Positions 1 to 8,007 are shown, counted from the first letter of the stretch. The stretch: 13,127 bases of DNA from Candidatus Competibacteraceae bacterium (GCA_007120095.1 SKOM01000141.1:1-13127); one strand, 5' to 3'. The notes: a model not told the origin generated them from the sequence alone. Numbers and translations: made by a program.

Positions 1-764
1 CCGCGAAACGCTTATCCGCCGACGTGCTGAACCTCAGCATCAGCACATCCAGTACCACCAAAGGTGAAACCTTGCTGGATACCCTGCGCAATATCGAAGC
101 CATGCAGGTCGATATGTTTATCGTACGTCATGAACTCAGCGGTTCGGCTGAATTTATCGCCCGCCATGTGGCTCCCGGGATTGCTGTACTGAACGCTGGC
201 GATGGACGCCATGCTCACCCAACCCAGGCGATGCTGGACATGTTCACAATTCGTCGCCACAAGCCAGATTTTACTGCGTTAAAAGTAGCCATTGTTGGCG
301 ATATTCTGCATTCTCGGGTAGCTCGCTCACAAATTCATGCCTTGAACATTCTGGGCACTCAAGATGTCCGGGTAGTCGCGCCATGCACGCTACTACCCAG
401 CGACATTGAAAGCCTCGGGGTCAATGTCCACCGGCATCTCGACAGCGGCCTGCGCGATGTCGATGTGATCATCATGCTGCGCCTACAGAAAGAACGTATG
501 CGCGGTGCCCTGCTTCCCAGCGAAGCCGAATATTATCGCTGCTACGGTTTGACGGAAGCCCGGCTTGGCTATGCCAAACCCGATGCCCTGGTGATGCATC
601 CGGGACCGATTAATCGCGGCGTGGAAATCGATTCCAGCGTTGCCGATGGGCTGCACTCGGTGATTTTAGAGCAGGTTACCAATGGCATTGCCGTGCGCAT
701 GGCGATCATGTCGTTAATACTCGGTGGCTCACGCCGTGCCTTTGCCAGTGGAGACACGCCATAA
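1..764 (+). CDS. pyrB: Aspartate carbamoyltransferase catalytic chain (5' truncated)
   Basis: Joins carbamoyl phosphate to aspartate to give carbamoyl aspartate, the committed step of de novo pyrimidine synthesis in the cytoplasm. The window opens inside the gene: reading frame 3 is open from the first base, and the first residues (AKRLSADVLNLS) match the segment just after the family's carbamoyl-phosphate STRT loop, which lies off the edge. Visible signatures are the SSTTKGE segment carrying the second carbamoyl-phosphate loop, HPTQAMLD, the aspartate-site region MLRLQKER, and MHPGPINRG near the C-terminus. About 254 residues are present, so roughly the first 80 of a 330-residue chain are missing. 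The TAA stop shares its last base with the ATG of the next gene, which implies translational coupling. The closest pattern is the Pseudomonas-type (class A) enzyme, which forms a dodecamer with an inactive dihydroorotase-like chain. An upstream pyrR would be expected in pseudomonads but is not in view. Confidence 0.97.
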   Translation, partial: AKRLSADVLNLSISTSSTTKGETLLDTLRNIEAMQVDMFIVRHELSGSAEFIARHVAPGIAVLNAGDGRHAHPTQAMLDMFTIRRHKPDFTALKVAIVGDILHSRVARSQIHALNILGTQDVRVVAPCTLLPSDIESLGVNVHRHLDSGLRDVDVIIMLRLQKERMRGALLPSEAEYYRCYGLTEARLGYAKPDALVMHPGPINRGVEIDSSVADGLHSVILEQVTNGIAVRMAIMSLILGGSRRAFASGDTP

Positions 765-2041
765 TGAGCCGGATTCTGATTCATGGCGGGCGCTTGATTG
801 ATCCGGCACAATCAATCGACGCTACTCTGGACTTGGCCATTGCCGAGGGGCACGTCGTCGCTGTGGGTAACGCGGCTGATTTTCAAGCCGATCAGCATAT
901 CGACGCGCGCGGTCTAGTGGTTTGTCCAGGCTTTATCGATTTATGTGCCCGGCTGCGCGAACCCGGCTTAGAGCACAAGGCCGACATTGTCAGCGAAACC
1001 CGAGCGGCGGTCAGCGGCGGAATTACCACCTTGATCTGCCCGCCAGATACCAATCCGGTGGTTGACGAACCCGCTGTAGTGGAAATGATCCGCCGCCATG
1101 CCGCTGCTGCAGGGCTGGTGCGGGTATTACCCCTGGGTGCCCTCACCCGAGGTTTGCGCGGCGAACAATTAGCCGAAATGGCCGCTCTGCAACAGGCCGG
1201 CTGCATTGGAGTCAGCAATGCATGGCAACCGTTTGCCAACACACTGGTGCTGCGCCGCGCCCTGGAATATGCCGCGACTTTTGACCTGCGGGTATTTATT
1301 AACCCCCTGGATGCGGCACTGGCGGCTGAGGGCTGTGTCCATGACGGTCGTGTGGCCACCCGGCTCGGGCTGCCTGGTATTCCCGCTGCCGCTGAGAGCG
1401 CGGCACTGGCCCATATTTTGGAGGTGATCCGCGAACTCGGGGTCAGAGTTCACTTTAATACCCTGTCCTGTGCCCGTTCGGTCACCCTGCTCCGTCAAGC
1501 CCGCGTCGATGGTCTGCAGGTCAGTGCTGATGTCAGCGCTCATCAACTGCATCTTGATGAACAGCAGCTTGGGCGTTTTGATAGTCTGCTGCATCTGCGC
1601 CCGCCTGTGCGTACCGTCACCGACCGCGATGCGCTGCGCCAAGCACTGGCTGATGGCGTCATCCATGCCTTATGTTCCGATCATCAACCGCATGAGCCGG
1701 ACGCCAAGGCCGACTCGTTCGCTGCAACCGAACCCGGTATCAGTACGCTGGAAACACTGCTCGGCTTAGGACTCACACTGGTCAACGAGGGTGTACTGAG
1801 CTTGGCCGAACTGGTTGCCCGCTTGAGTTACGGCCCGGCCCAGGTATTGGGTTTACCCTTGGGACAGTTAACACCGGGCAGCAGTGCCGATGTGTGTGTG
1901 TTTGCACCCGACCAGTCCGCGCCGGTTGATCTCGGTCACTGGCACAGTCGTGGCCGCAACAGTCCTTTTGGCGGCTGGACTCTGCCTGGCCAGGTTCAGT
2001 ACACTTTACTGGCCGGGCGGGTTGTATTCAGCCGCCTTTAG
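764..2041 (+). CDS. pyrC': Inactive dihydroorotase-like subunit (PyrC') of aspartate transcarbamoylase
   Basis: A 425-residue amidohydrolase-fold protein of the type I dihydroorotase family. Motif order is preserved: the PGFIDL strand at 55-60, REPG at 65-68, the GGITTL and PPDTNP segments at 85-98, SDHQPH at 305-310 and ATEPGISTLETLL near 321-333. The metal-binding histidines are gone. The usual HxH before REPG reads C61-A-R63, the expected HxED site reads N180-P-L-D, and the later metal histidine region reads VHFN with Asn at 232. Only the aspartate of SDH (D306) survives. In Pseudomonas such a chain is non-catalytic and is needed structurally to assemble active aspartate transcarbamoylase, so a real dihydroorotase must be encoded elsewhere. 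The start is fixed by the TAATG junction with pyrB and a GGAG at 750-753 inside pyrB. The stop overlaps the stop of convergent pilT by three bases. Some annotators use pyrX for this gene. Confidence 0.93.
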   Translation: MSRILIHGGRLIDPAQSIDATLDLAIAEGHVVAVGNAADFQADQHIDARGLVVCPGFIDLCARLREPGLEHKADIVSETRAAVSGGITTLICPPDTNPVVDEPAVVEMIRRHAAAAGLVRVLPLGALTRGLRGEQLAEMAALQQAGCIGVSNAWQPFANTLVLRRALEYAATFDLRVFINPLDAALAAEGCVHDGRVATRLGLPGIPAAAESAALAHILEVIRELGVRVHFNTLSCARSVTLLRQARVDGLQVSADVSAHQLHLDEQQLGRFDSLLHLRPPVRTVTDRDALRQALADGVIHALCSDHQPHEPDAKADSFAATEPGISTLETLLGLGLTLVNEGVLSLAELVARLSYGPAQVLGLPLGQLTPGSSADVCVFAPDQSAPVDLGHWHSRGRNSPFGGWTLPGQVQYTLLAGRVVFSRL

Positions 2042-3081
2042 ATATTTTGCAAAGCCATTTTATTCTGCGCCTTTGCTAAGGCATCCTGTTTGCGCACAGC
2101 GCCACTCTTAACCAGTTGTATCAGATGCTGATCGAGCGTCTGCATGCCATGAGCCTGACCGGTTTGAATCGAGGAGTACATCTGCGCTACTTTATCCTCA
2201 CGAATCAGGTTGCGGATGGCGGGGATACCGACCATGATTTCCCAGGCGGCTGCCCGCCCGCCGCCGATACGCTTGAGCAGCGCTTGAGCGATCACCGCCC
2301 GCAATGACTCGGAAAGCATGGAGCGTACCAAGGGTTTTTCACCGCCGGGGAATACATCGATAATCCGATCAATGGTTTTAGGCGCTGACGTGGTGTGCAA
2401 CGTCCCTAACACCAAATGTCCCGTTTCTGCAGCCGTTAAAGCCAGGCGGATAGTCTCTAAATCGCGCATTTCGCCGACGAGGATTATGTCGGGGTCTTCG
2501 CGCAGTGCCGAACGCAACGCTTCGTTAAACCCTAGGGTATCGCGGTGAACTTCGCGCTGATTGATCACACAATTTTTGGATTCATGTACAAATTCGATGG
2601 GGTCTTCAACCGTCAAAATATGGCCGTATATTGTGGTGTTCAGGTAATCGACCAGTGCGGCCAGCGTGGTTGATTTACCCGAACCGGTTGGACCGGTAAC
2701 CAGAATCAAACCCCGGGGCACTGAGATAATATCTTTGAATACATTGGGCGTGTTCAAGTCTTCCAGAGTCAGAATTTTGCTGGGAATCACCCGAAAAACC
2801 GCTGATGAGCCTCGATTTTGCGTAAACGCATTAACCCGAAACCGCGCCACATCAGGCATTTCAAACGAAAAATCGATTTCATAAAATTCGTCGAAATCCT
2901 TACGCTGGCGATCACTCATAATGTCGTAAACTAAATCGTGAACTTCCTGATGCGTTAGTGTGGGCAGATCAATGCGCCTGATCTCACCGTCGATGCGTAC
3001 CATCGGCGGCAAACCAGCCGAAAGGTGTAAATCGGAAGCGTTATGCTTGACTGCGAACGCCAGTAAATCGTCAAGATTCAT
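2038..3081 (-). CDS. pilT: Type IV pilus retraction ATPase PilT
   Basis: A hexameric cytoplasmic ATPase that depolymerises type IV pili and powers twitching motility, also affecting natural transformation and phage sensitivity. The 347 residues match PilT in length. An N-terminal PAS-like domain (about 1-100, with ASDLHLSAGLPP at 15-26) leads into the RecA-like core. Seen there are Walker A GPTGSGKST at 130-138, the Asp-box region ILTVEDPIEF at 155-164, Walker B with catalytic Glu in DIILVGEMRD at 198-207, the His box GHLVLGTLHTT at 221-231, and the retraction-specific AIRNLIRE at 288-295. The last element and the close full-length similarity favour PilT over the longer PilU or the assembly ATPase PilB. 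The ATG at 3081 is preceded on its strand by GGAG six bases away. It is divergent from yggS, as in pseudomonads, and no pilU follows it: its downstream end runs into the pyrimidine operon. Confidence 0.97.
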   Translation of the reverse strand: MNLDDLLAFAVKHNASDLHLSAGLPPMVRIDGEIRRIDLPTLTHQEVHDLVYDIMSDRQRKDFDEFYEIDFSFEMPDVARFRVNAFTQNRGSSAVFRVIPSKILTLEDLNTPNVFKDIISVPRGLILVTGPTGSGKSTTLAALVDYLNTTIYGHILTVEDPIEFVHESKNCVINQREVHRDTLGFNEALRSALREDPDIILVGEMRDLETIRLALTAAETGHLVLGTLHTTSAPKTIDRIIDVFPGGEKPLVRSMLSESLRAVIAQALLKRIGGGRAAAWEIMVGIPAIRNLIREDKVAQMYSSIQTGQAHGMQTLDQHLIQLVKSGAVRKQDALAKAQNKMALQNI

Positions 3082-3183
3082 GAATTTCTCCGTAACTAAC
3101 TCCGACCATCAGGACGAAGAGGAATTAAATGGATATGCGCGAAGCTAAGATTAACAGTAGCACACCCGATAGTGGAGCTAATA
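3082..3183. promoter_or_regulatory. pilT / yggS divergent intergenic region
   Basis: This 102-base gap separates the divergent starts of pilT and yggS and must hold both promoters. I see no strong consensus for either. A TAAGAT at 3146-3151 could be a -10 box for yggS but lacks a recognisable -35 partner at 16-18 bases. No clear inverted repeat or -24/-12 element was seen. The region is called from gene orientation alone. Confidence 0.45.
3174..3177 (+). promoter_or_regulatory. Ribosome binding site that sets the yggS start
   Basis: GGAG lies six bases before the ATG at 3184. An in-frame GTG at 3172 overlaps this site and so is unlikely to be the start. Confidence 0.65.
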
Positions 3184-3876
3184 ATGAGCGGTCTTAAACA
3201 ACGTCTCATCCAAGTGCAAGCGGCCATCCGCAAGGCAGAAGCCGCTAGCGGGCGAACTGAGGGTTCGGTCAGCCTGCTAGCGGTCAGCAAACAACAACCT
3301 GTAGCGGCCATCGCTGAGTTGGCCGCAGCAGGACACTATCAGTTTGGGGAAAATTACTTACAAGAGGCCTTACCGAAAATACAGGCACTGGCCACTGTCG
3401 ATGTGGAATGGCATTTTATCGGCCCGATCCAATCGAATAAAACCCGCAGTATTGCTGAACATTTCGCGTGGGTACATAGCGTGGATCGGCTGCGGATCGC
3501 CCAGCGGCTGAGTGAGCAGCGACCGATAGATCAAGCGCCACTGAATATCTGCCTGCAAGTCAATGTCAGTGACGAGGTCAGTAAAAGCGGGTTAAGACCT
3601 GATGCGGTGGCCGAGCTCGCCCATAGTGTGGCCAAGTTGCCTCGTTTACGGCTGCGCGGACTGATGACCATACCTGCCGCCAGCACCGACCTTGCTGAGC
3701 AACGCCGCCCCTTCGCCCGATTGCGGCAATTGCAAGCACAATTGAACCGTCAAGGACTGGCCCTAGATACCTTGTCGATGGGCATGTCCGCCGACCTGGA
3801 AGCCGCTGTCGCTGAAGGGGCGACTTTGGTGCGCATCGGAACAGCGATTTTCGGGCCACGCCCGCCACGAACTTGA
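3184..3876 (+). CDS. yggS: PLP homeostasis protein YggS/PLPBP (YBL036C family)
   Basis: A single-domain alanine-racemase-like TIM barrel that binds pyridoxal phosphate without known enzymatic activity; it buffers PLP and affects amino-acid and B6 balance. The 230 residues match the family length. Motifs are the PLP lysine K36 in AVSK (33-36), FGENYLQE at 54-61, WHFIGPIQSNK at 76-86, the SGLRP segment at 135-139, GLMTIP at 159-164, the phosphate-binding SMGMSADLEAAV at 198-209 and VRIGTAIFG at 216-224. The ATG is preferred over an upstream in-frame GTG because of the GGAG placement. It is divergent from pilT and 63 bases upstream of proC on the same strand. The yggS-proC neighbourhood is widely conserved, fitting a joint transcript and a link between PLP and proline/amino-acid metabolism. 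Confidence 0.95.
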   Translation: MSGLKQRLIQVQAAIRKAEAASGRTEGSVSLLAVSKQQPVAAIAELAAAGHYQFGENYLQEALPKIQALATVDVEWHFIGPIQSNKTRSIAEHFAWVHSVDRLRIAQRLSEQRPIDQAPLNICLQVNVSDEVSKSGLRPDAVAELAHSVAKLPRLRLRGLMTIPAASTDLAEQRRPFARLRQLQAQLNRQGLALDTLSMGMSADLEAAVAEGATLVRIGTAIFGPRPPRT

Positions 3877-3939
3877 CGGCGTACTCTAAGCACCGTAGTT
3901 TTGTGCTTTGCAATCCATCAACTCAAGACACTCAAATCC

Positions 3940-4767
3940 ATGAACCAAACCATCGCTTTCATCGGTGCTGGCAATATGGCGCGTAGCCTGATAGGCGGTC
4001 TGATTGCCGACGATTACCCCCCACAAGCCATCCTGGTATCCGATCCCCTCGATAGCCAGCGCCACGCACTCCAACAGCATTTTGCCATCCAAACCAGCCA
4101 CGATAACCAGCACGCGGCCAAATATGCTGATATTGTGGTTTTGGCGGTTAAACCGCAGATCATGCAGGCTGTTGCCACCGATTTAGCGCCGATTATCCAA
4201 AAGCAGCAACCACTAGTGGTTTCCATCGCTGCGGGCATCCGTACCACGACGCTGGATCGCTGGCTGGGCGGCCAGACCGCGCTGGTGCGTTGCATGCCCA
4301 ACACGCCGGCCTTGCTGCAAGCAGGAGCGACCGGGTTGTATGCCAACCCACAGGTCAGCGCGGTGCAGCGTCAGGCCGCCGAGTCGATTATGCGGGCAGT
4401 AGGCCTAACCATCTGGGTTGAGGATGAAACCCTATTGGACAGCGTGACCGCCTTATCCGGCGGCGGACCGGCCTATTTCTTTTTAGTGATCGAAGCACTG
4501 GAAAATGCCGGTGTTGCCATGGGACTGGAACGTGGTCAGGCACGGTTGATGGCGTTGCAAACGGCATTTGGTGCCGCCAAAATGGCGCTGGAAAGTGATG
4601 AATCACCCGCCGAACTGCGGGCTCATGTGACTTCACCGGGGGGCACGACTGAACGCGCCATCGCCAAACTTGAGGAAGGCGGGCTCGAGGCTTTGTTCAA
4701 TCAAGCGCTGGCGGCTGCCCGGGAGCGCTGTGAAGAACTCAGCGACTTACTCAGCAAAAACAATTGA
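3940..4767 (+). CDS. proC: Pyrroline-5-carboxylate reductase
   Basis: Reduces pyrroline-5-carboxylate to proline with NAD(P)H, the last step of proline synthesis, as a cytoplasmic oligomer. At 275 residues it is normal length. The N-terminal Rossmann fold shows GAGNMA at 9-14 for the dinucleotide, followed by LAVKPQ at 69-73 and the MPNTPALLQAGATGL segment at 119-133. The C-terminal helical dimerisation domain carries the substrate signature ALSGGGPAYFF at 171-181, then TSPGGTTERAI at 231-241 and the conserved GLEALFNQAL. The frame is open upstream to a TTG at 3901, but the ATG at 3940 puts the Rossmann glycines where the family has them. No strong Shine-Dalgarno precedes it, which fits translation from an upstream message. 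The next gene, yggT, starts nine bases after the stop. Confidence 0.97.
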   Translation: MNQTIAFIGAGNMARSLIGGLIADDYPPQAILVSDPLDSQRHALQQHFAIQTSHDNQHAAKYADIVVLAVKPQIMQAVATDLAPIIQKQQPLVVSIAAGIRTTTLDRWLGGQTALVRCMPNTPALLQAGATGLYANPQVSAVQRQAAESIMRAVGLTIWVEDETLLDSVTALSGGGPAYFFLVIEALENAGVAMGLERGQARLMALQTAFGAAKMALESDESPAELRAHVTSPGGTTERAIAKLEEGGLEALFNQALAAARERCEELSDLLSKNN

Positions 4768-4776
4768 GCAACAGCA

Positions 4777-5349
4777 ATGGGACCACATATCGATTCTGCG
4801 GGCATTTTTTTAGTCCAAACTCTATTCAGTCTGTACATTCTGGCATTGATGCTGAGGTTTCTGCTGCAGTGGCTACGGGCCGATTTCTATAATCCGCTGG
4901 TACAGGCGTTAGTGAAAATCACCAACCCGCTCCTGATACCGCTACGACGCGTGGTGCCGGGTCTGTACGGGCTGGACATGGCGGCTGTGGTGTTGATGCT
5001 GGCGCTCAAGTGTTTGGAATTGACGCTGGTACTGAACATGCTGGATCACTCTATCAGCGTATCCGGGTTATTGGTAATGGCCTGTGCCGAGTTGTTAGAC
5101 CTCGTGCTCATGGTATTCTTTTGGACCGTCATCATTCGTGTGGTTATGAGCTGGCTGAATCCCGACCCGGGCCAGCCAGTCACCCGTTTGATCGTGCATC
5201 TCACCGAACCACTGATGCGCCCTGCCCGCCAGCTCATTCCCCCATTCTCCGGACTGGATCTATCGCCCATTGCCGTACTGATACTGCTACAGTTAACCCG
5301 GATACTGCTCATCATGCCATTGTTAAATATTGGTCGATCACTGCTGTAG
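4777..5349 (+). CDS. yggT: YggT family integral membrane protein
   Basis: A 190-residue inner-membrane protein built from two copies of the YGGT unit. Hydrophobic segments lie at about 8-30, 66-88, 94-124 and 162-185. Each half carries the family's membrane-to-loop motif: FYNPLVQALVKITNPLLIPLRR at about 37-58, and WLNPD..QPVTRLIVHLTEPLMRPARQLIPP at about 126-156, both ending just before a GLD (65-67, 159-161) that opens the next membrane segment. The molecular function is not firmly established; members have been linked to osmotic stress tolerance, and in Gram-positives and cyanobacteria relatives sit with cell-division or chloroplast-type biogenesis genes. It follows proC by nine bases with no obvious Shine-Dalgarno, so it is probably the last gene of a yggS-proC-yggT operon. 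In pseudomonads metX and metW follow, but not here. Confidence 0.93.
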   Translation: MGPHIDSAGIFLVQTLFSLYILALMLRFLLQWLRADFYNPLVQALVKITNPLLIPLRRVVPGLYGLDMAAVVLMLALKCLELTLVLNMLDHSISVSGLLVMACAELLDLVLMVFFWTVIIRVVMSWLNPDPGQPVTRLIVHLTEPLMRPARQLIPPFSGLDLSPIAVLILLQLTRILLIMPLLNIGRSLL

Positions 5350-5398
5350 AAGTCCGTTTAGAGAGTAAAGTATTCTTATAAAAAGAGGCCCTTGAGTC

Positions 5399-7462
5399 AT
5401 GTCCGATTGGTTTGCACCTTCACGCGTTCTAACACTGTTGGTTACTGCCTGGCTGCTGCCGATTGGCATATGGTTATGGTCAGCCTACCAAAACCAGGCC
5501 TCACCGGACTGGCTGGCTTTGATCCCGCAATACGGGTTGGCGCTCACACTGAGCGTCCTGCTGCTCATACTGGCGTGCCTGTTCATCGTGGCCGCTTTCC
5601 GGTCTATGCAACAACCGCTGGATCAACTGGAGCACGACCTGGGCGATATGCTGCATCATCTCAGTGATAACGTGTCCGCTCAACCGCAACCCCTGTTGTT
5701 GATCACCGAACGTATCAACCGGATCGTCGAAATGCTGCGCCGGGAAAAGAAGCGCCTGGCCCGAAAACTGGATCAGCAACAACAACTTGCTCAGAAACAA
5801 ACCCAAATTCTCAACAGCCTGGATCTCGTTATTTGGGAGGTGACACCCGGCCAAGAACGCATCGAACAGCTTCAAGGGCCAGCGGAACAGATTTTTCATC
5901 ATCGTGAAGAGATTTGGCAAAGCCCGGATTTTTTCAGCCAGTATGTGCACACCGAGGATTACCCCAAACTGCATGATCAACTCATACAAGCCCAGGCAAG
6001 CGATCAGGCGGTGCGCTGCGAGCTGCGACTGCGCGATGGCCATGATGAGTGGCGCTGGGTTCAACTTGATCTCAGCCTGTTGCTACAAGGCACAACCCAG
6101 CGGTATATCGGTGTTATGCAGGATATCACCGCAGCCAAACACGACCAGCAACAGGCTATCATCGGCAATCAGAGAGATGCACTGACCGGTATGGGTAACC
6201 GTCCTTGGTTTTTGGAACAGCTCGATGACAAGTTGGAACGGGCACGGCATGAACGCAAGCCAGGAGCTTTATTTTTTCTTGACCTCGACCGCTTTGATTT
6301 TACCAACTCGATTTTTGGTCAGGCAGTAGGCGATGACTTCCTGCGTCGTTTTGCCGATTATTTCAGCGAATTGTTCAGCGAAAGCGGATTTGTGGCTCGG
6401 CTCGGCGGTGATGAGTTTGGCGTGATTTTACCGAATACCACTGCAGAACAAGCCACTCAATATGTCAACCAACTGCTAAAAACCCTTCAGAGCCTCGAAT
6501 TTAAACATAAAAATGGTCATGTGCCTTTTAGCACCAGTGTGGGTATCGCGCTGTTCCCCGAACATGGCAGCCAACCCTATGATTTGCTGACCCGTGCCGC
6601 TGTCGCCCTGCAACAGGCCAAAGCCCGCGGCCGCGGCACCTATCAACTCGCCAGCGGTATACAAGACGACCGCGCTGAAAGCGGTGATACCGCCGCCTGG
6701 GAGGAACGCCTGCGTGAGGCCGTGGATCGTGATTTGTTTACCATATATTTTCAACCGATTATCGATCTAGACATCGGCGTCATCCATTACTACGAATGCC
6801 TGCTGCGTCTAATCGAGCCCAATGGCCGCACCCACGGACCGGGGCTGTTCATAAATGCCGCAGAACACCTGGGGCTGCGTGATACCATTGAGCGGCGTGC
6901 CCTGGCCAAGGCGATCCGCGCTCAGGGCGTCGGCAACCGCAGCGGCCACCCCGTATCACTGACCATTAACTTATCTAACCGCCAATTAAATCAGATCGAT
7001 CTGGTGGATCAGATTCGCGTAACCGTCAAAGAGCAGAAAGCAAAGCCAAGCCGTATCGTTTTTGAAATCAATGCAAAATCAGCAGCGAATAATATGTTGC
7101 GGATTCGTCAAGTGGTCACGGAATTACGTAAAGATGGTTTTCGCTTTGCTTGGGATGATTTTGGCGTCGGAGCGCTGTCGTTTGAAGATTTGCGTTCTGT
7201 GCCATTTGATTATATTAAAGTCGACGGTGATCTAACCACTAAAGTCGTGTGGAGTCCTGCTGACCGCGCTATGGTCAAAGCGATCGGCGACTTGGCTCAG
7301 GGGCTGGACATGGTACTAATGGCCGAAGCGGTTGAAACCGAACATATGCTGCGGATTTTACGCGATGATCATATCGCTTTTGGTCAGGGGCGGTTATTTG
7401 CCGAGCCCGCCCCCCGGTTCCACGAACATGAACGCATCATCGTCACTGAAAACCGACGCTGA
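5399..7462 (+). CDS. Membrane-anchored PAS-GGDEF-EAL protein (c-di-GMP metabolism)
   Basis: A 687-residue signalling protein expected to make, break or sense cyclic di-GMP at the inner membrane. Two membrane segments (about 9-28 and 43-67) frame a short periplasmic loop. A helical linker with a Q/K/R-rich coiled coil follows (about 72-138), then a PAS domain of the PAS_3 type (about 139-245, ending GVMQDIT), a GGDEF domain (about 258-417) and an EAL domain (about 433-675). The cyclase site is intact: LDLDRF at 294-299, GDDFL at 311-315 and GGDEF at 336-340. The inhibitory RxxD site is absent, since 327-330 reads SESG. In the EAL half E466 (ECL instead of EAL), N524, E556, D586/D587, K607, E646 and Q663 are retained, but the loop-6 signature and its supporting Glu are lost (FEINAK, DFGVGALSF). 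A weak -10-like TATAAA lies at 5377-5382 without a good -35; GAGG at 5385-5388 is the probable ribosome site. It may be read from yggT or its own promoter. Confidence 0.93.
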   Translation: MSDWFAPSRVLTLLVTAWLLPIGIWLWSAYQNQASPDWLALIPQYGLALTLSVLLLILACLFIVAAFRSMQQPLDQLEHDLGDMLHHLSDNVSAQPQPLLLITERINRIVEMLRREKKRLARKLDQQQQLAQKQTQILNSLDLVIWEVTPGQERIEQLQGPAEQIFHHREEIWQSPDFFSQYVHTEDYPKLHDQLIQAQASDQAVRCELRLRDGHDEWRWVQLDLSLLLQGTTQRYIGVMQDITAAKHDQQQAIIGNQRDALTGMGNRPWFLEQLDDKLERARHERKPGALFFLDLDRFDFTNSIFGQAVGDDFLRRFADYFSELFSESGFVARLGGDEFGVILPNTTAEQATQYVNQLLKTLQSLEFKHKNGHVPFSTSVGIALFPEHGSQPYDLLTRAAVALQQAKARGRGTYQLASGIQDDRAESGDTAAWEERLREAVDRDLFTIYFQPIIDLDIGVIHYYECLLRLIEPNGRTHGPGLFINAAEHLGLRDTIERRALAKAIRAQGVGNRSGHPVSLTINLSNRQLNQIDLVDQIRVTVKEQKAKPSRIVFEINAKSAANNMLRIRQVVTELRKDGFRFAWDDFGVGALSFEDLRSVPFDYIKVDGDLTTKVVWSPADRAMVKAIGDLAQGLDMVLMAEAVETEHMLRILRDDHIAFGQGRLFAEPAPRFHEHERIIVTENRR

Positions 7463-7467
7463 AAGGG

Positions 7468-7992
7468 CTAATGCTCGCGCAACCGCAGCATGAGTTCGGC
7501 CAGGTTGCAAGGACGATGGCGGCGATCCAGTTGTGCGCTGATGATACGATCCCAGGCCGTCTGGCAGGCACCGCTGGAACCCGGCAGGCAAAAGACATAA
7601 CAGCCATTGGCGACTCCGGACAAGCACCGGGATTGCAATGCCGAGGTACGGATGTCTTCCCATGACAACATGCGAAACAACTCACCAAAACCCTCGATCA
7701 CTTTGTCCAACAACGGTCGAACCGCCTCGGGTGTACCATCACGGCCGGTCACACCCGTACCCCCGGTGGTTATAATGACATTCACCGCCTCATCAGCAAT
7801 CCACTGCGATACAACAGCACGGATTTGATAAATATCGTCTTTGACAATGCGCCTGGCATGGATACCATGACCTGCGGCGGTAATGCGCTCAACCAGCAAA
7901 TGACCGGATTTGTCCTCAGCCTCGCTGCGCGTATCCGGAACGGTCAGTACCGCGATTTTGAGTGGGATAAATACACACGGTTCAGACATCAT
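7468..7992 (-). CDS. moaB: Molybdenum cofactor biosynthesis protein B
   Basis: A MogA/MoaB-type molybdopterin-binding fold of 174 residues, close to the roughly 170 of E. coli MoaB. It is thought to act around adenylylation of molybdopterin, although E. coli MoaB itself is dispensable beside MogA. Seen are the opening strand KIAVLTVPDTR at 12-22 with the usual acidic/serine region after it, the pterin loop TTGGTGVTGRD at 75-85, FGELFRMLS at 102-110, the PGSSGAC segment at 137-143 and the MoaB-type ending QLDRRHRPCNL at 154-164, which separates it from MogA. Two tandem ATGs (7992 and 7989) are possible; an AGG lies five bases before the first and eight before the second. It follows the DUF349 gene by 15 bases on the same strand, so the two are probably cotranscribed. 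No other molybdenum gene is in view. Its tail is five bases from the convergent GGDEF-EAL gene. Confidence 0.94.
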   Translation of the reverse strand: MMSEPCVFIPLKIAVLTVPDTRSEAEDKSGHLLVERITAAGHGIHARRIVKDDIYQIRAVVSQWIADEAVNVIITTGGTGVTGRDGTPEAVRPLLDKVIEGFGELFRMLSWEDIRTSALQSRCLSGVANGCYVFCLPGSSGACQTAWDRIISAQLDRRHRPCNLAELMLRLREH

Positions 7993-8007
7993 AAAAACCT
8001 GATTATT

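Noticed and set aside
892..1666. Minus-strand frames of 155 and 165 residues opposite pyrC'
   Set aside because: They sit antisense to the conserved amidohydrolase coding sequence and have no family signature.
3888..3908. Inverted repeat AAGCAC / GTGCTT between yggS and proC
   Set aside because: A six-base stem with a nine-base loop and no following T-run; too weak to call a terminator.
5501..6064. 187-residue minus-strand frame opposite the GGDEF-EAL gene
   Set aside because: Antisense to a well-supported protein and low-complexity Gln/Leu-rich; it looks like the mirror of the Q-rich linker.
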